A DNA stretch of 64,000 nucleotides, taken from positions 403,501 to 467,500 of the forward strand of contig NZ_JAKGAQ010000002.1 of assembly GCF_021532615.1 (NCBI RefSeq). Direction: 5' to 3'. The DNA is from Octadecabacter dasysiphoniae (GTDB taxonomy: Bacteria > Pseudomonadota > Alphaproteobacteria > Rhodobacterales > Rhodobacteraceae). The notes under the pieces are model-generated. The model saw nothing but the letters and a program-made list of their open reading frames with translations, did not search any database and was not told where the DNA came from. The position numbers and the translations under genes are program-made. Position 1 is the first letter of the stretch; the number at the start of each line of letters is the position of its first letter. Positions 15,938 through 25,130 of the stretch are shown here, piece after piece.

Positions 15938-16352
15938 CACTCGCTCCCCTTGCGGTGTCGATGGCGGCTGCGAGCGTTTCACCGTCTGCCGCGTAATACA
16001 GCGGCAGCATCGCGCGATCCGCCCCGTGGCGCACCCCGACGACAACCGACCGGGCTTTGGTTTCAACCACATCTGCCAGATCAATCGCGGTGCCATCTTG
16101 CAGGATAATCCGGCGGTTCGTGATCCAAGCGCGGTGGCGGCCCAGTTTGAACCGTTCTTGCACCAACAGCATACAAGCCAAAAACAGCGGCAGCATAATC
16201 CAGAGGGTATCGGGGAAAACGAGGGCAAAGATGAGCGTAGGTACAAGGCTGACCAACAGCAAAAACACAGCGGCGCGCCGGAAGGTACGATGGCTTGGCA
16301 GATGGTCAAACACGATCACCTCGCCTTCGTTCAGGGGGGGCGCGTCGGTCAC
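15924..16352 (-). CDS. Membrane protein with PH-like (bPH2) domain
   Basis: A 142-residue protein with two membrane helices (about 27-45 and 48-63) followed by a beta domain whose pattern [23 protein letters not shown] is typical of bacterial PH-like (bPH2/DUF304) domains. It starts 4 bases inside the end of pyrB and overlaps the next gene, so it sits between pyrB and the pyrC-like gene. Its function is unknown; a lipid or protein scaffold at the inner membrane is a guess from the fold. Confidence 0.78.
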   Translation of the reverse strand: MTDAPPLNEGEVIVFDHLPSHRTFRRAAVFLLLVSLVPTLIFALVFPDTLWIMLPLFLACMLLVQERFKLGRHRAWITNRRIILQDGTAIDLADVVETKARSVVVGVRHGADRAMLPLYYAADGETLAAAIDTARGASDDTD

Positions 16353-17311
16353 ACCATAACCCCGGCGGCGCGTGCCCCGCGTGCAGCCCGCAAATTGCGC
16401 GCCAATAAATCCATCGCGGCCATGCGGACGGCGACCCCCATTTCGACCTGTTCCTGGATCACGCTGCGGTTGATGTCATCCGCGATTGTGCCGTCAATTT
16501 CCACGCCGCGGTTCATCGGGCCGGGGTGCATCACGATGGCGTCTTCTTTGGCATGGGACAGTTTTTCGGCGTCCAATCCGTAGCGGTGGAAATATTCTCG
16601 TTCGGACGGGATGAAACCGCCATCCATGCGTTCTTTTTGAAGGCGCAACATCATGACAACATCGACATCTTCCAGTCCTTCGCGCATGTCGTGAAACACC
16701 TCAACGCCGAGGTCTTCGACACCGCTGGGCAGCAACGTCGGCGGGCCAACGAGGCGCACGCGGTTTTCCATTTTACCGAGCAACATGATGTTGGAGCGTG
16801 CCACACGGCTGTGCGCCACATCACCACAGATCGCGATGGACAGGCGATGCAAACGCCCCTTGGCACGCCGTATCGTCAAGGCATCAAGCAAGGCTTGCGT
16901 GGGGTGTTCGTGACGACCGTCGCCCGCGTTCAGCACCGCGCAATTCACCTTTTGGGCCAGCAAATCCACGGCCCCGGAATGAGGGTGGCGCACGACCAAT
17001 AGATCGGGCCGCATCGCGTTCAGCGTCAGCGCTGTGTCGATCAGGGTTTCACCCTTTTTGATCGAGCTGGCCTGCATCGCCATGTTCATCACGTCAGCGC
17101 CAAGGCGTTTACCCGCGATCTCAAAACTCGCCTGTGTGCGGGTCGAATTCTCGAAGAACATGTTGATCTGGGTCAGGCCTTCAAGGACATCGCGGTGCGC
17201 GCGGCCTTTGCGGTTATCCTCGGCGTATTTATCCGCAAGGTCGAGAAGACTGGTTATTTCAGACGGGTGGAGGTGTTCGATCCCAAGCAGGTGTTGCGCG
17301 CGAAATGTCAT
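16349..17311 (-). CDS. pyrB: Aspartate carbamoyltransferase catalytic subunit
   Basis: PyrB joins carbamoyl phosphate and aspartate, the committed step of pyrimidine synthesis. The 320-residue protein carries [13 protein letters not shown] (carbamoyl-phosphate site), [22 protein letters not shown] and [12 protein letters not shown]. The frame is open further upstream to 17485, but that would overlap the divergent gene; the ATG at 17311 begins [10 protein letters not shown] as expected. It heads an operon with two membrane proteins, the pyrC-like gene and plsY. No pyrI is present, in line with a PyrB-PyrC' type of complex. Confidence 0.96.
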   Translation of the reverse strand: MTFRAQHLLGIEHLHPSEITSLLDLADKYAEDNRKGRAHRDVLEGLTQINMFFENSTRTQASFEIAGKRLGADVMNMAMQASSIKKGETLIDTALTLNAMRPDLLVVRHPHSGAVDLLAQKVNCAVLNAGDGRHEHPTQALLDALTIRRAKGRLHRLSIAICGDVAHSRVARSNIMLLGKMENRVRLVGPPTLLPSGVEDLGVEVFHDMREGLEDVDVVMMLRLQKERMDGGFIPSEREYFHRYGLDAEKLSHAKEDAIVMHPGPMNRGVEIDGTIADDINRSVIQEQVEMGVAVRMAAMDLLARNLRAARGARAAGVMV

Positions 17312-17408
17312 GGGACCTCCGGTTTGACTAACGGCGCTTATATGGATGCAGCGACGGGTCGGCAAGATCAGCGCGTGAACTCCGCACGAGGGCGCGGTAA
17401 GATGGCGC

Positions 17409-18188
17409 ATGGAATCGGCAACAGAATTTTGGGGCGCGAAGGCAGCCCTCGACTGGCAAGTCGAAATGGGCGCGGATGAGGCCATCTGCGACGCCCCGAT
17501 TGACTGCTATGCGCTTGATGCCAAAAAGCCCGTTCCAAAGGCCGTCGCGGTCGAAAACGCGACACCCGGCATTCCCGAACCTGTCGAAGTTGACGCTGTC
17601 GCGGTGGCCAAGGACGCTGCCGCTGCCGCGCAAGACCTCGATGGATTGCGCGCTGCGATGTTAGCGTTTGAACACTGCGCGCTAAAGGCTGGTGCGCGCA
17701 ATATGGTGTTCGCGGGTGGGGCGGTGGGCGCCGACGTTATGATCATTTCAGATGCACCGGACCGCGAAGAAGACAAAGCAGGCGCGATGTTTGTGGGCCG
17801 ATCCGGTGTGCTGTTGGATAAAATGTTGGGTGCAATCGGTATGGGGCGCAGCGGTGAAGCACCCGTCTACATCGTGCCCGCCTGCCCTTGGAACCCGCCA
17901 CAAAACCGCGAACCCAATGCAGCGGAACTGGCTATGTTGCGCCCGTTTCTAGAACGCCACATTGCGCTGGCCGCACCCAAAGTGCTGGTCTTGATGGGCA
18001 ATGGCCCGTGTCAGGCATTGCTGGGCAAAAACGGTATGACACGCCTGCGCGGCGGTTGGACAGACGCGGCAGACCTTCCCGCGATCCCGATGTTCGCCCC
18101 GTCCTATTTGTTGCAAAATGGGTCGGCAAAACGCGATGCATGGGCAGACCTTTTGTCCCTTAAATCCCGCCTGAAAGGCCTGTCATGA
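17409..18188 (+). CDS. Uracil-DNA glycosylase family protein with altered active-site motifs
   Basis: A 259-residue protein of the family 4/5 UDG superfamily. The Ala/Val-rich N-terminal region of about 75 residues precedes the domain. Recognisable parts are [22 protein letters not shown] (positions 109-130 roughly), NPPQNREP, and [14 protein letters not shown]. Two catalytic motifs deviate: the usual GEAPG is SDAPD, and the usual HP of the late HPxYLLR motif is AP (FAPSYLLQ). Three of the four Fe-S cysteine positions of classical family 4 enzymes are not Cys. Activity on uracil is thus doubtful. moaB starts in its stop codon; pyrB is divergent, 97 bases away. Confidence 0.8.
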   Translation: MESATEFWGAKAALDWQVEMGADEAICDAPIDCYALDAKKPVPKAVAVENATPGIPEPVEVDAVAVAKDAAAAAQDLDGLRAAMLAFEHCALKAGARNMVFAGGAVGADVMIISDAPDREEDKAGAMFVGRSGVLLDKMLGAIGMGRSGEAPVYIVPACPWNPPQNREPNAAELAMLRPFLERHIALAAPKVLVLMGNGPCQALLGKNGMTRLRGGWTDAADLPAIPMFAPSYLLQNGSAKRDAWADLLSLKSRLKGLS

Positions 18189-18724
18189 CCATTGGTGACA
18201 CCCGTGAATTCATCCCCGTACGGATCGCGATCCTGAGCGTGAGCGACACCCGTGGGATCGACGAAGACCGGTCGGGCCAAACTTTGGTGGACCGGTTGAC
18301 AGACGCCGGCCACATCCTTGCAGATCGAAAAATCCTGCGCGACGAGAGGGCCGATATCGCGGACCAGTTGCGCACATGGTGTGGCGACGAAAATATTGAC
18401 GTGATCCTGACGACGGGCGGCACTGGCCTGACAGGGCGCGATGTGACCGTGGAAGCCCACCGCGACGTCTATGAAAAAGAGATCGACGCTTTTGGAACGG
18501 TTTTCACCATCGTTTCAATGAACAAGATCGGAACCAGCGCTGTTCAAAGCCGCGCGACAGGTGGGGTGGCCAATGGCACCTATCTGTTTGCCCTGCCCGG
18601 CAGCACGGGTGCCTGCAAGGACGCTTGGGACGAAATTTTAGTCAAACAGTTGGATTATCGCCACCAACCCTGCAATTTCGTTGAGATTTTACCACGCTTG
18701 GATGAAGGCAAACGGCGGAAATAG
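18185..18724 (+). CDS. moaB: Molybdenum cofactor biosynthesis protein MoaB
   Basis: A 179-residue MoaB/MogA-type protein, which adenylylates molybdopterin before molybdenum insertion. Key segments are ILSVSDTRG near the N-terminus, TTGGTGLTGRDVT (about 79-91) and FALPGSTGACKDAW, which together form the molybdopterin-binding site. It overlaps the end of the UDG-like gene by 4 bases. Other cofactor genes in the window are mobA (33381) and moaD/moaE (49.0-49.7 kb). Confidence 0.95.
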   Translation: MTIGDTREFIPVRIAILSVSDTRGIDEDRSGQTLVDRLTDAGHILADRKILRDERADIADQLRTWCGDENIDVILTTGGTGLTGRDVTVEAHRDVYEKEIDAFGTVFTIVSMNKIGTSAVQSRATGGVANGTYLFALPGSTGACKDAWDEILVKQLDYRHQPCNFVEILPRLDEGKRRK

Positions 18725-18761
18725 TGATCCGTCATGCGACATCTAACGTAATTCATAAGAC

Positions 18762-18775
18762 TGCCGCATGCGGCA
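18762..18775. promoter_or_regulatory. Perfect 14-base palindrome before the RND efflux operon
   Basis: TGCCGCATGCGGCA is a perfect dyad 41 bases before the adaptor gene start and 38 bases after moaB. It may be an operator for the efflux genes, or a hairpin ending the moaB transcript, since a T run (18786-18791) follows 10 bases later. No regulator gene is adjacent. Confidence 0.35.
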
Positions 18776-18815
18776 AACGCGACCGTTTTTTGGGACCCCG
18801 AATTAGGATTAAGTC

Positions 18816-20273
18816 ATGCAGTTTTTAAGACGAAGCCTCGTCGGGGTATTTTTGCTGGCCGTAACGCTGTCTTTATTCGCATGGGCTGGAAATACTGTTC
18901 GCCTCGCGGTGCAAGAGCGCCTGAACGCCGAACCGCGCAGTTTCCCGCAACGTGAACGGATTTTATCCGTCAACGTCGTGACGGTGACACCGAGGATGAT
19001 CGAACCGGAATTGACCGCCTTCGGAGAGCTGAACAGCACCAACACCTTTGCGCTGCGGGCGTTGACGGGCGGTACTGTTCTTGAGGTATCGCCAAACTTT
19101 GTCGATGGCGGACGGGTGGAAATGGGTGAATTGCTGGTCAGGATTGATCCACGCGATGCGCAATCTGACCGTGACCGTCTTGTTGCCGACCTGCGCGACG
19201 CCGAAGCCGAAGTGCGCGACGCCGACCGCGCTTTGATCCTTGAGCGCGATGAGCTGGCCGCGGCACAGGCACAGGCAAATTTACGCACGCAGGCGCTGAC
19301 CCGCCAACAGGATCTGGCGGATCGCGGGGTTGGCACCGCCGCTGCAATTGAAACCGTTGAACTGGCGCTGTCGGCCGCCAATCAGGCCGTATTGTCGCGT
19401 CGTCAGTCCGAAGCCTCAGCACAAGCGCGTTTGGATCAGGCGGCCACCCAACTGGATCGTGCGCGCCTGAACCTTGCGGATGCAAATCGTGCGCTGGCGG
19501 ATACTGAAATTACCGCGCCATTTGGCGGCACTATGTCTGATGTTAACATTGCCCAAGGGCTGCGCGTAACAGCGAACGAACAGCTGGGTGAATTGATCGA
19601 CAAGGACAATCTTGAGGTGTCGTTTCGCCTGTCCACGGCGCAATACGCGCGCCTGACGGGTGACGACGGCGGGCTTATGTCTGCCCCCGTCACCGTTGAG
19701 CTTGAGGCGCAGGGATTGACCCTGACTGCATCCGGCCAGATCACCCGCGAAAGTGCGAGCGTTGGCGAAGGTCAGACAGGTCGTTTGCTGTTTGCCCGTC
19801 TTGATGACGCGTCCGGCCTGCGCGCCGGGGATTTCGTGACGATCCGTGTGACCGAACCTGCCCTGCGCGGTGTCGCCTTGGTCCCTGCGACCGCAATCGC
19901 AGCCGATGATACGGCACTTGTGTTGGACGCTGAAAACCGCCTGTCCGAAGTCGCCGTAGAGCTTTTGCGCCGTCAGGGAAATGATGTCATCATTCGCGCA
20001 CCCGAGCTTGACGGGCGACTGATTGTAGCCGAACGCTCTCCGTTGTTGGGGGCCGGAATTGCGGTGCAACCGATTGATCCAGACGCTGCCGCTGTTGTTC
20101 CAGAACCGCCCGAGATGCTGACGCTTGATCCAGAACGGCGCGCGCGATTGGTCGCGTATGTCGAAGGATCGCGGATGCCACCGCCCGTCAAATCCCGCAT
20201 CATTGGCCAGTTGGAACAAGACGAAGTGCCTGCCGATGTGGTCAATGACCTCGAAGCGCGGATGGGAACCTAG
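18816..20273 (+). CDS. RND efflux periplasmic adaptor (HlyD/MFP family)
   Basis: A 485-residue membrane-fusion protein. A membrane anchor is at residues 8-27. A lipoyl-like half is followed by a long coiled-coil hairpin (about 105-215, DRDRLVADLRDAEAEVRDAD... then ANQAVLSRRQSEASAQARLD), the second lipoyl half (APFGGTMSDVNIAQG) and beta-barrel domains. The adaptor bridges the RND pump and an outer-membrane channel. The pump gene follows after 3 bases. An extra C-terminal helical tail of about 60 residues is present. The substrate is unknown. Confidence 0.9.
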   Translation: MQFLRRSLVGVFLLAVTLSLFAWAGNTVRLAVQERLNAEPRSFPQRERILSVNVVTVTPRMIEPELTAFGELNSTNTFALRALTGGTVLEVSPNFVDGGRVEMGELLVRIDPRDAQSDRDRLVADLRDAEAEVRDADRALILERDELAAAQAQANLRTQALTRQQDLADRGVGTAAAIETVELALSAANQAVLSRRQSEASAQARLDQAATQLDRARLNLADANRALADTEITAPFGGTMSDVNIAQGLRVTANEQLGELIDKDNLEVSFRLSTAQYARLTGDDGGLMSAPVTVELEAQGLTLTASGQITRESASVGEGQTGRLLFARLDDASGLRAGDFVTIRVTEPALRGVALVPATAIAADDTALVLDAENRLSEVAVELLRRQGNDVIIRAPELDGRLIVAERSPLLGAGIAVQPIDPDAAAVVPEPPEMLTLDPERRARLVAYVEGSRMPPPVKSRIIGQLEQDEVPADVVNDLEARMGT

Positions 20274-20276
20274 ATC

Positions 20277-23200
20277 ATGAATCCCAGCGGTATTCTGTCT
20301 TATCTTACGCGCCACCGCACAGCGGCGAACCTGTTGATGGTCATCATGTTGGCCGCCGGTTTGTTCGCTTATCCGAAGATGCGCGCACAGTTTTTCCCCG
20401 ATGTGATCGTAGACAATGTGACAGTATCGGTTGCGTGGTCCGGTGCGGGCGCAGAAGACGTTGATGATGCGATTATCCAAGTGCTGCAACCCGCACTGCT
20501 GGGCGTGGAAGGCGTGACCAACACATCATCCACATCATCCGAAGGGTCCGCACGCATCAGCATGGAGTTCGAGCCCGGTTGGGACATGGCCAAGGCGACA
20601 GAGGATGTGCAATTGGCCGTTGATGCAACGTCCAATCTGCCCGAAGACGCGGAAGACCCGAACGTGCGGCGCGGGCAATGGTCAGACCGCGTGACGGACG
20701 TGGTGATAACCGGACCCGTGGCGCCTGAACAATTGGGCCGCTTTGCCGATGAATTTACGGTGCGTTTGTTTGCACAAGGCGTAACACGGACAACCATTCG
20801 CGGGGTCGCGGCACCCTCAACGATCATCGAAGTTCCGTCGCTTGCGCTAATTCAATACGACATCACGATGGCCGAAATTTCTGACGCAATTGCGCAAGAG
20901 GTGAACGCAGATCCAGCTGGCGATGTTTCTGGTGCTGCGCGCGTGCGTACAGGTGTCGAAAAACGCACGGCTGATGAAATCGAAGCGATTGTTCTGCGCA
21001 CGGACGCCAATGGCGCAGCGCTGACGATTGGTGACGTCGCACGGGTATTTACCGAAGGCGTTGATCGCGCCCGCGCCTATTTTGTCGGCACGGATTCAGC
21101 CATCACGATCCGCGTTGATCGTGCGGCCACAGGTGATGCGATTAAAGTGCAAGCAACCGTTGAGGAAGTCGCGCAGGCCTATGCCGCCACCTTACCCGCT
21201 GGCACAAGTATTGATCTTATCCGCGCACGCGCCGAACTGATTACAGGCCGTTTGAACATTCTTTACGAAAACGCGCTGCTGGGCCTCGCGTTGGTTGTGG
21301 CCCTTTTGTTCATGTTCCTGAATGCGCGCACGGCGTTCTGGGTTGCCGCTGGCATTCCGGTTGCCATGGGCGGTGCGATTGCGCTGATGTATGCCGCTGG
21401 ACTGACCATCAATATGATTTCTTTGTTCGGCCTGATCATCACCTTGGGCATTGTGGTCGACGATGCGATTGTCGTTGGCGAACACGCCGATTATCGCCAT
21501 CGAAAACTTGGCGAAAGCCCAGCACAAGCCGCTGAAAATGCGGCCAAAAAGATGTTCAGCCCGGTGTTTTCCGCCACTCTTACGACGATCATTGCCTTCT
21601 TTGCGCTGGTTTTGGTTGGCGGACGGTTCGGTGATTTGATCGCTGATATCCCGTTTACCGTCATCGTTGTTCTAATCGCATCGCTGATCGAATGCTTTCT
21701 GATCCTGCCGCATCACATGTACAAAGCCTTGGCCGCAAGCAGTGGCGACAAATGGTATGACGCGCCATCGCGGGTTGTGAACCGTGGGTTTGACTGGGTC
21801 AAAGAAACGCTGTTCCGCCCGTTCATGGCGGGTGTCATCTGGGCGCGCTATCCTGTGATCGCGATTGCCTTGTTGTTGTTGGCCGTGCAGGCGGGATCAT
21901 TGATCCGTGGCGACGTGCAATGGCGGTTCTTTAACGCCCCCGAACAAGGCAGTGTCACAGGCAATTTCGCGATGCTGCCCGGTGCCACACGCCAAGATAC
22001 GCTTGAGATGATGCAATCATTGCAAGACGTGACAGAGGCGTTGGGTCTTGAATACGAGGAACGCTATAGCGCGAACCCCGTTGATTACGCCATCGCAGAA
22101 GTGGGCGGTAATTCGGGCCGTGGTATTGCAGGCGCAGACACCAAAGATGCGGACCAATTGGGCGCGATTGCCATTGAATTGATCGATGCGGACAGCCGCC
22201 CCTATTCCAGCTTCGCCTTCGTGGCTGAATTGCAGGATCGTGTGATCCGCCACCCGATGGTCGAAACGGTGTCGTTTCGCAGTTGGGGCAGCGGGCCCGG
22301 CGGTGACGATATTGACGTGCAATTGTTCGGCGCGAATTCTGAAATCCTGAAGGCTGCCGCAGAAGCGCTTAAGACTGAGCTTGAGCAATTCGGAGAGGTT
22401 TCGGCGGTTGAGGATTCCCTGTCTTATGACAAAGAAGAACTGATCCTTGAACTCACGCCACAAGGCCAAGCGCTCGGGTTCACGATTGATGGTTTGGGTC
22501 GCGTTCTGCGCAATCGTTTGGGCGGGATTGAAGCCGCCACATATCCGGACGGCCCACGGTCTGCGACGATTCGTGTTGAGCTTCCCTCAGGAGAGCTGAC
22601 GGCAGATTTCATCGATCGCACACAGATGCGCGCGGCGTCCGGTGCTTATGTGCCGCTTGCGGACATTGTAACTGTGCAATCGCGCACTGGGTTTTCGACA
22701 GTACAGCGTGAAAATGGTGTGCAGTTGATTTCGGTTACGGGCGACCTCACGGACGATGACGCAGATCGCGCCGCAGAAATCCAGACCCTGATCCAAGAAG
22801 ACATCCTGCCCCGCATTGAGGCCGCGTTCAGTGTTTCGACGTCTTTGTCAGGCCTGAGCGAACAAGAGGATGAATTCCTCAATGATGCGCGCGTCGGTCT
22901 GATCTTTTGCCTTACCGGGATTTTCCTTGTGCTGGCGTGGATTTTCCAAAGCTGGTCGCGCCCTATTGTCGTCATGGCGATCATCCCGTTTGGCCTGATT
23001 GGCACAATCTACGGGCATGCCGTGTGGGAAATTCCGATGTCAATTTTCACGGTTGTCGGGCTGTTGGGAATGACGGGCATTATCATCAACGATTCAATCG
23101 TATTGGTAAAAACAATCGATGAATACGCCGAAACCCGCGCGCTGATCCCTGCGATCATCGATGGTGTAAGTGATCGTTTGCGCCCTGTTTTGTTAACGAC

Positions 23201-23645
23201 GCTTACGACCGTTCTGGGCCTCGCGCCGCTGCTATACGAAGGATCATCACAGGCAGAATTTCTGAAACCAACCGTCGTGACATTGGTCTACGGACTTGGG
23301 TTTGGTATGGTTTTGGTGTTGTTCATCGTGCCATCGCTTATGGCGATGCAAGGTGATGTTGGCGTGCAGATCGGATCAGCCAAGCGCGGGTTCACGAGTA
23401 AGTCACGCGGTATCGCAATTCCGACCCGTATCGCTGTGTTTGGCACCGCTGGTTTGTTCGCTGCCATCGTTGCACCAATGATGCTGACGGGCGCGCCATG
23501 GGCAATTTTGGGGGCCGTTCTTCCGGTGCTGAACAGTGGTGTGGTGATGGCGATGGGCATTTTCCTTGCGGTGACGCTCGTGTGGTTGCTGATTGTCTAC
23601 ATCGCGATGGCACTTTTGGTGGGCCGCGCCAAAACACCTGCCTAA
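20277..23645 (+). CDS. RND efflux pump permease (AcrB family)
   Basis: A 1122-residue pump with the two-fold RND layout: membrane helix 1 near residue 15, a large periplasmic loop, helices 2-6 near residues 330-490 (with GIVVDDAIVVGE containing the paired Asp residues of the proton relay), helix 7 near 525, a second loop, and helices 8-12 from about 865. It is longer than AcrB by about 70 residues at the C-terminus, where two additional hydrophobic segments appear. It is co-transcribed with the adaptor gene; no outer-membrane channel gene is adjacent. Its stop overlaps the next, convergent gene by 4 bases. Confidence 0.92.
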   Translation: MNPSGILSYLTRHRTAANLLMVIMLAAGLFAYPKMRAQFFPDVIVDNVTVSVAWSGAGAEDVDDAIIQVLQPALLGVEGVTNTSSTSSEGSARISMEFEPGWDMAKATEDVQLAVDATSNLPEDAEDPNVRRGQWSDRVTDVVITGPVAPEQLGRFADEFTVRLFAQGVTRTTIRGVAAPSTIIEVPSLALIQYDITMAEISDAIAQEVNADPAGDVSGAARVRTGVEKRTADEIEAIVLRTDANGAALTIGDVARVFTEGVDRARAYFVGTDSAITIRVDRAATGDAIKVQATVEEVAQAYAATLPAGTSIDLIRARAELITGRLNILYENALLGLALVVALLFMFLNARTAFWVAAGIPVAMGGAIALMYAAGLTINMISLFGLIITLGIVVDDAIVVGEHADYRHRKLGESPAQAAENAAKKMFSPVFSATLTTIIAFFALVLVGGRFGDLIADIPFTVIVVLIASLIECFLILPHHMYKALAASSGDKWYDAPSRVVNRGFDWVKETLFRPFMAGVIWARYPVIAIALLLLAVQAGSLIRGDVQWRFFNAPEQGSVTGNFAMLPGATRQDTLEMMQSLQDVTEALGLEYEERYSANPVDYAIAEVGGNSGRGIAGADTKDADQLGAIAIELIDADSRPYSSFAFVAELQDRVIRHPMVETVSFRSWGSGPGGDDIDVQLFGANSEILKAAAEALKTELEQFGEVSAVEDSLSYDKEELILELTPQGQALGFTIDGLGRVLRNRLGGIEAATYPDGPRSATIRVELPSGELTADFIDRTQMRAASGAYVPLADIVTVQSRTGFSTVQRENGVQLISVTGDLTDDDADRAAEIQTLIQEDILPRIEAAFSVSTSLSGLSEQEDEFLNDARVGLIFCLTGIFLVLAWIFQSWSRPIVVMAIIPFGLIGTIYGHAVWEIPMSIFTVVGLLGMTGIIINDSIVLVKTIDEYAETRALIPAIIDGVSDRLRPVLLTTLTTVLGLAPLLYEGSSQAEFLKPTVVTLVYGLGFGMVLVLFIVPSLMAMQGDVGVQIGSAKRGFTSKSRGIAIPTRIAVFGTAGLFAAIVAPMMLTGAPWAILGAVLPVLNSGVVMAMGIFLAVTLVWLLIVYIAMALLVGRAKTPA

Positions 23646-24442
23646 CCCGCGTCACATCCACGAATGTCGACCGACTGACCATTGGCAAGCACCGTAATCC
23701 GCATTTCGGAACGGTTCAGTGCAAAACCACCCCCGTTTACGTGGATCATGTCAGCGCGCGCGAACAGATCGTTGCCGTCGCGCCATGTTTGCGGTTGCGA
23801 CACCCAAACTCGTTGGTCACCGGCTTCTATCACGACGTCTTCATATCCGCCCATCGCCGCCATATCGATCTGCGCCGTGACGCGCAGCCCGTCTTCCATA
23901 GGTTCGAGCAGGCAAGTCACATCACCAACGCCTGCTTCTTGCGCGGTCCGAGGGCGATCCAGAAGGGCCGCAACAATGGCTGGATCACGTGTGCCCCCAA
24001 TGGGCAGCAAAGCATCAAAATCCAACAAAACCGGAACACAAATTTCTTCGCACACACCGATCTGAACTTGGCCGCGCATCTGCGCAGGCGCACCAGCGTC
24101 CGGCACGCGCAATTCAACCGGAATAACCACAGATGTGGAATAGCCGATAGATCGCATTCCGTTGTCTTCAAACACCTCGGGAACGGGCCAGTGTAACGCG
24201 GCGCCGTCAAGGTTTTGCGATCCCTGCCAGCCAAAGCGCGGCGGGATGCCACCATCACCGGGAGAGCGCCAATAGGTTTTCCAACCCGGCGCAAGACGCA
24301 CCTGAAGCCCCGCCATATGCGTGCCACTGTCCGTCCGCCAACCCGGCAGAATTTCAAGTTCAACCACGCCATTCGCGGGATCAGCCCAAACTGGGGCCGC
24401 CACACACAGCGCGACAAGTGATGAGAGAATTCGAGATTTCAT
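23642..24442 (-). CDS. Periplasmic DsbD N-terminal-domain-like protein
   Basis: A 266-residue protein. It has a signal peptide (about 1-20, cut near VWADP) and a region like the N-terminal domain of DsbD (DsbC-corrector domain): APGWKTYWRSPGDGGIPP, SIGYSTSVVIPVELR and the cysteine pair in GVCEEICVPV. This suggests transfer of reducing power to periplasmic thiol proteins, but the DsbD membrane part is absent from this gene. The frame is open to 24481; the ATG at 24442 gives a clean signal peptide. Confidence 0.83.
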   Translation of the reverse strand: MKSRILSSLVALCVAAPVWADPANGVVELEILPGWRTDSGTHMAGLQVRLAPGWKTYWRSPGDGGIPPRFGWQGSQNLDGAALHWPVPEVFEDNGMRSIGYSTSVVIPVELRVPDAGAPAQMRGQVQIGVCEEICVPVLLDFDALLPIGGTRDPAIVAALLDRPRTAQEAGVGDVTCLLEPMEDGLRVTAQIDMAAMGGYEDVVIEAGDQRVWVSQPQTWRDGNDLFARADMIHVNGGGFALNRSEMRITVLANGQSVDIRGCDAG

Positions 24443-24563
24443 GCCCCTTCCTGTGCCAATCGCTGCACAAAAGAAAGTCACGTTTGGGTCAGGGATATGT
24501 CAGCGGGGTGCACGGCGGTGGGGCACCCTTGCACCTTGGCCTGCGCGGCCCCATCATTAAGGG

Positions 24564-25130
24564 ATGACCAACAGCACCAATTTGACCGGAAAATTCCTAA
24601 TTGCGATGCCTGACATGGGTGACCCGCGTTTTGATCACGCAGTGGTCTATATGTGTGCGCATTCAAGCGATGGTGCCATGGGGCTGATCATCAACAAACC
24701 CACGCCCGAGGTCCGCCTGACTGACCTTTTGGAACAGCTTTCGATTGAAGAAGGCGACGTGGCCGTCGATGTGCGTATTCATTTTGGCGGGCCCGTTGAA
24801 ACCGGGCGCGGGTTCGTGCTGCATACATCAGATTACGTGTCTGGCGCAGGTACGATGGAAGTCGGCGGCGGGATCGCAATGACTGCGACGCTTGATATTC
24901 TGGAAGACATCGCAATGGGCAATGGGCCGAAACGGTCAATGCTTGGGTTGGGGTATGCAGGTTGGGGGCCGGGCCAACTGGAAAGTGAACTGGTCAGCAA
25001 CGGATGGCTGGTGTGTGATGCGGTCGAAGACATCCTGTTTGGCCGCGCCGCAGAACACAAATGGACCGCGGCGCTTAAGACGCTCGGGATTGATCCTTTG
25101 ATGCTTTCGACCAGTGGCGGAACGGCCTAG
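24564..25130 (+). CDS. YqgE/AlgH family protein (UPF0301)
   Basis: A 188-residue YqgE/AlgH protein. Family hallmarks are LIAMPDMGDPRFDHAVVYMC at the N-terminus, GLIINKPT, FGGPVETGRGFVLH and LGYAGWGPGQLESEL. The family is widespread, its biochemical role is still unclear, and it has been tied to transcription control in Pseudomonas. It is divergent from the DsbD-like gene, and its stop overlaps the stop of the Sua5-type gene on the other strand. Confidence 0.94.
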   Translation: MTNSTNLTGKFLIAMPDMGDPRFDHAVVYMCAHSSDGAMGLIINKPTPEVRLTDLLEQLSIEEGDVAVDVRIHFGGPVETGRGFVLHTSDYVSGAGTMEVGGGIAMTATLDILEDIAMGNGPKRSMLGLGYAGWGPGQLESELVSNGWLVCDAVEDILFGRAAEHKWTAALKTLGIDPLMLSTSGGTA

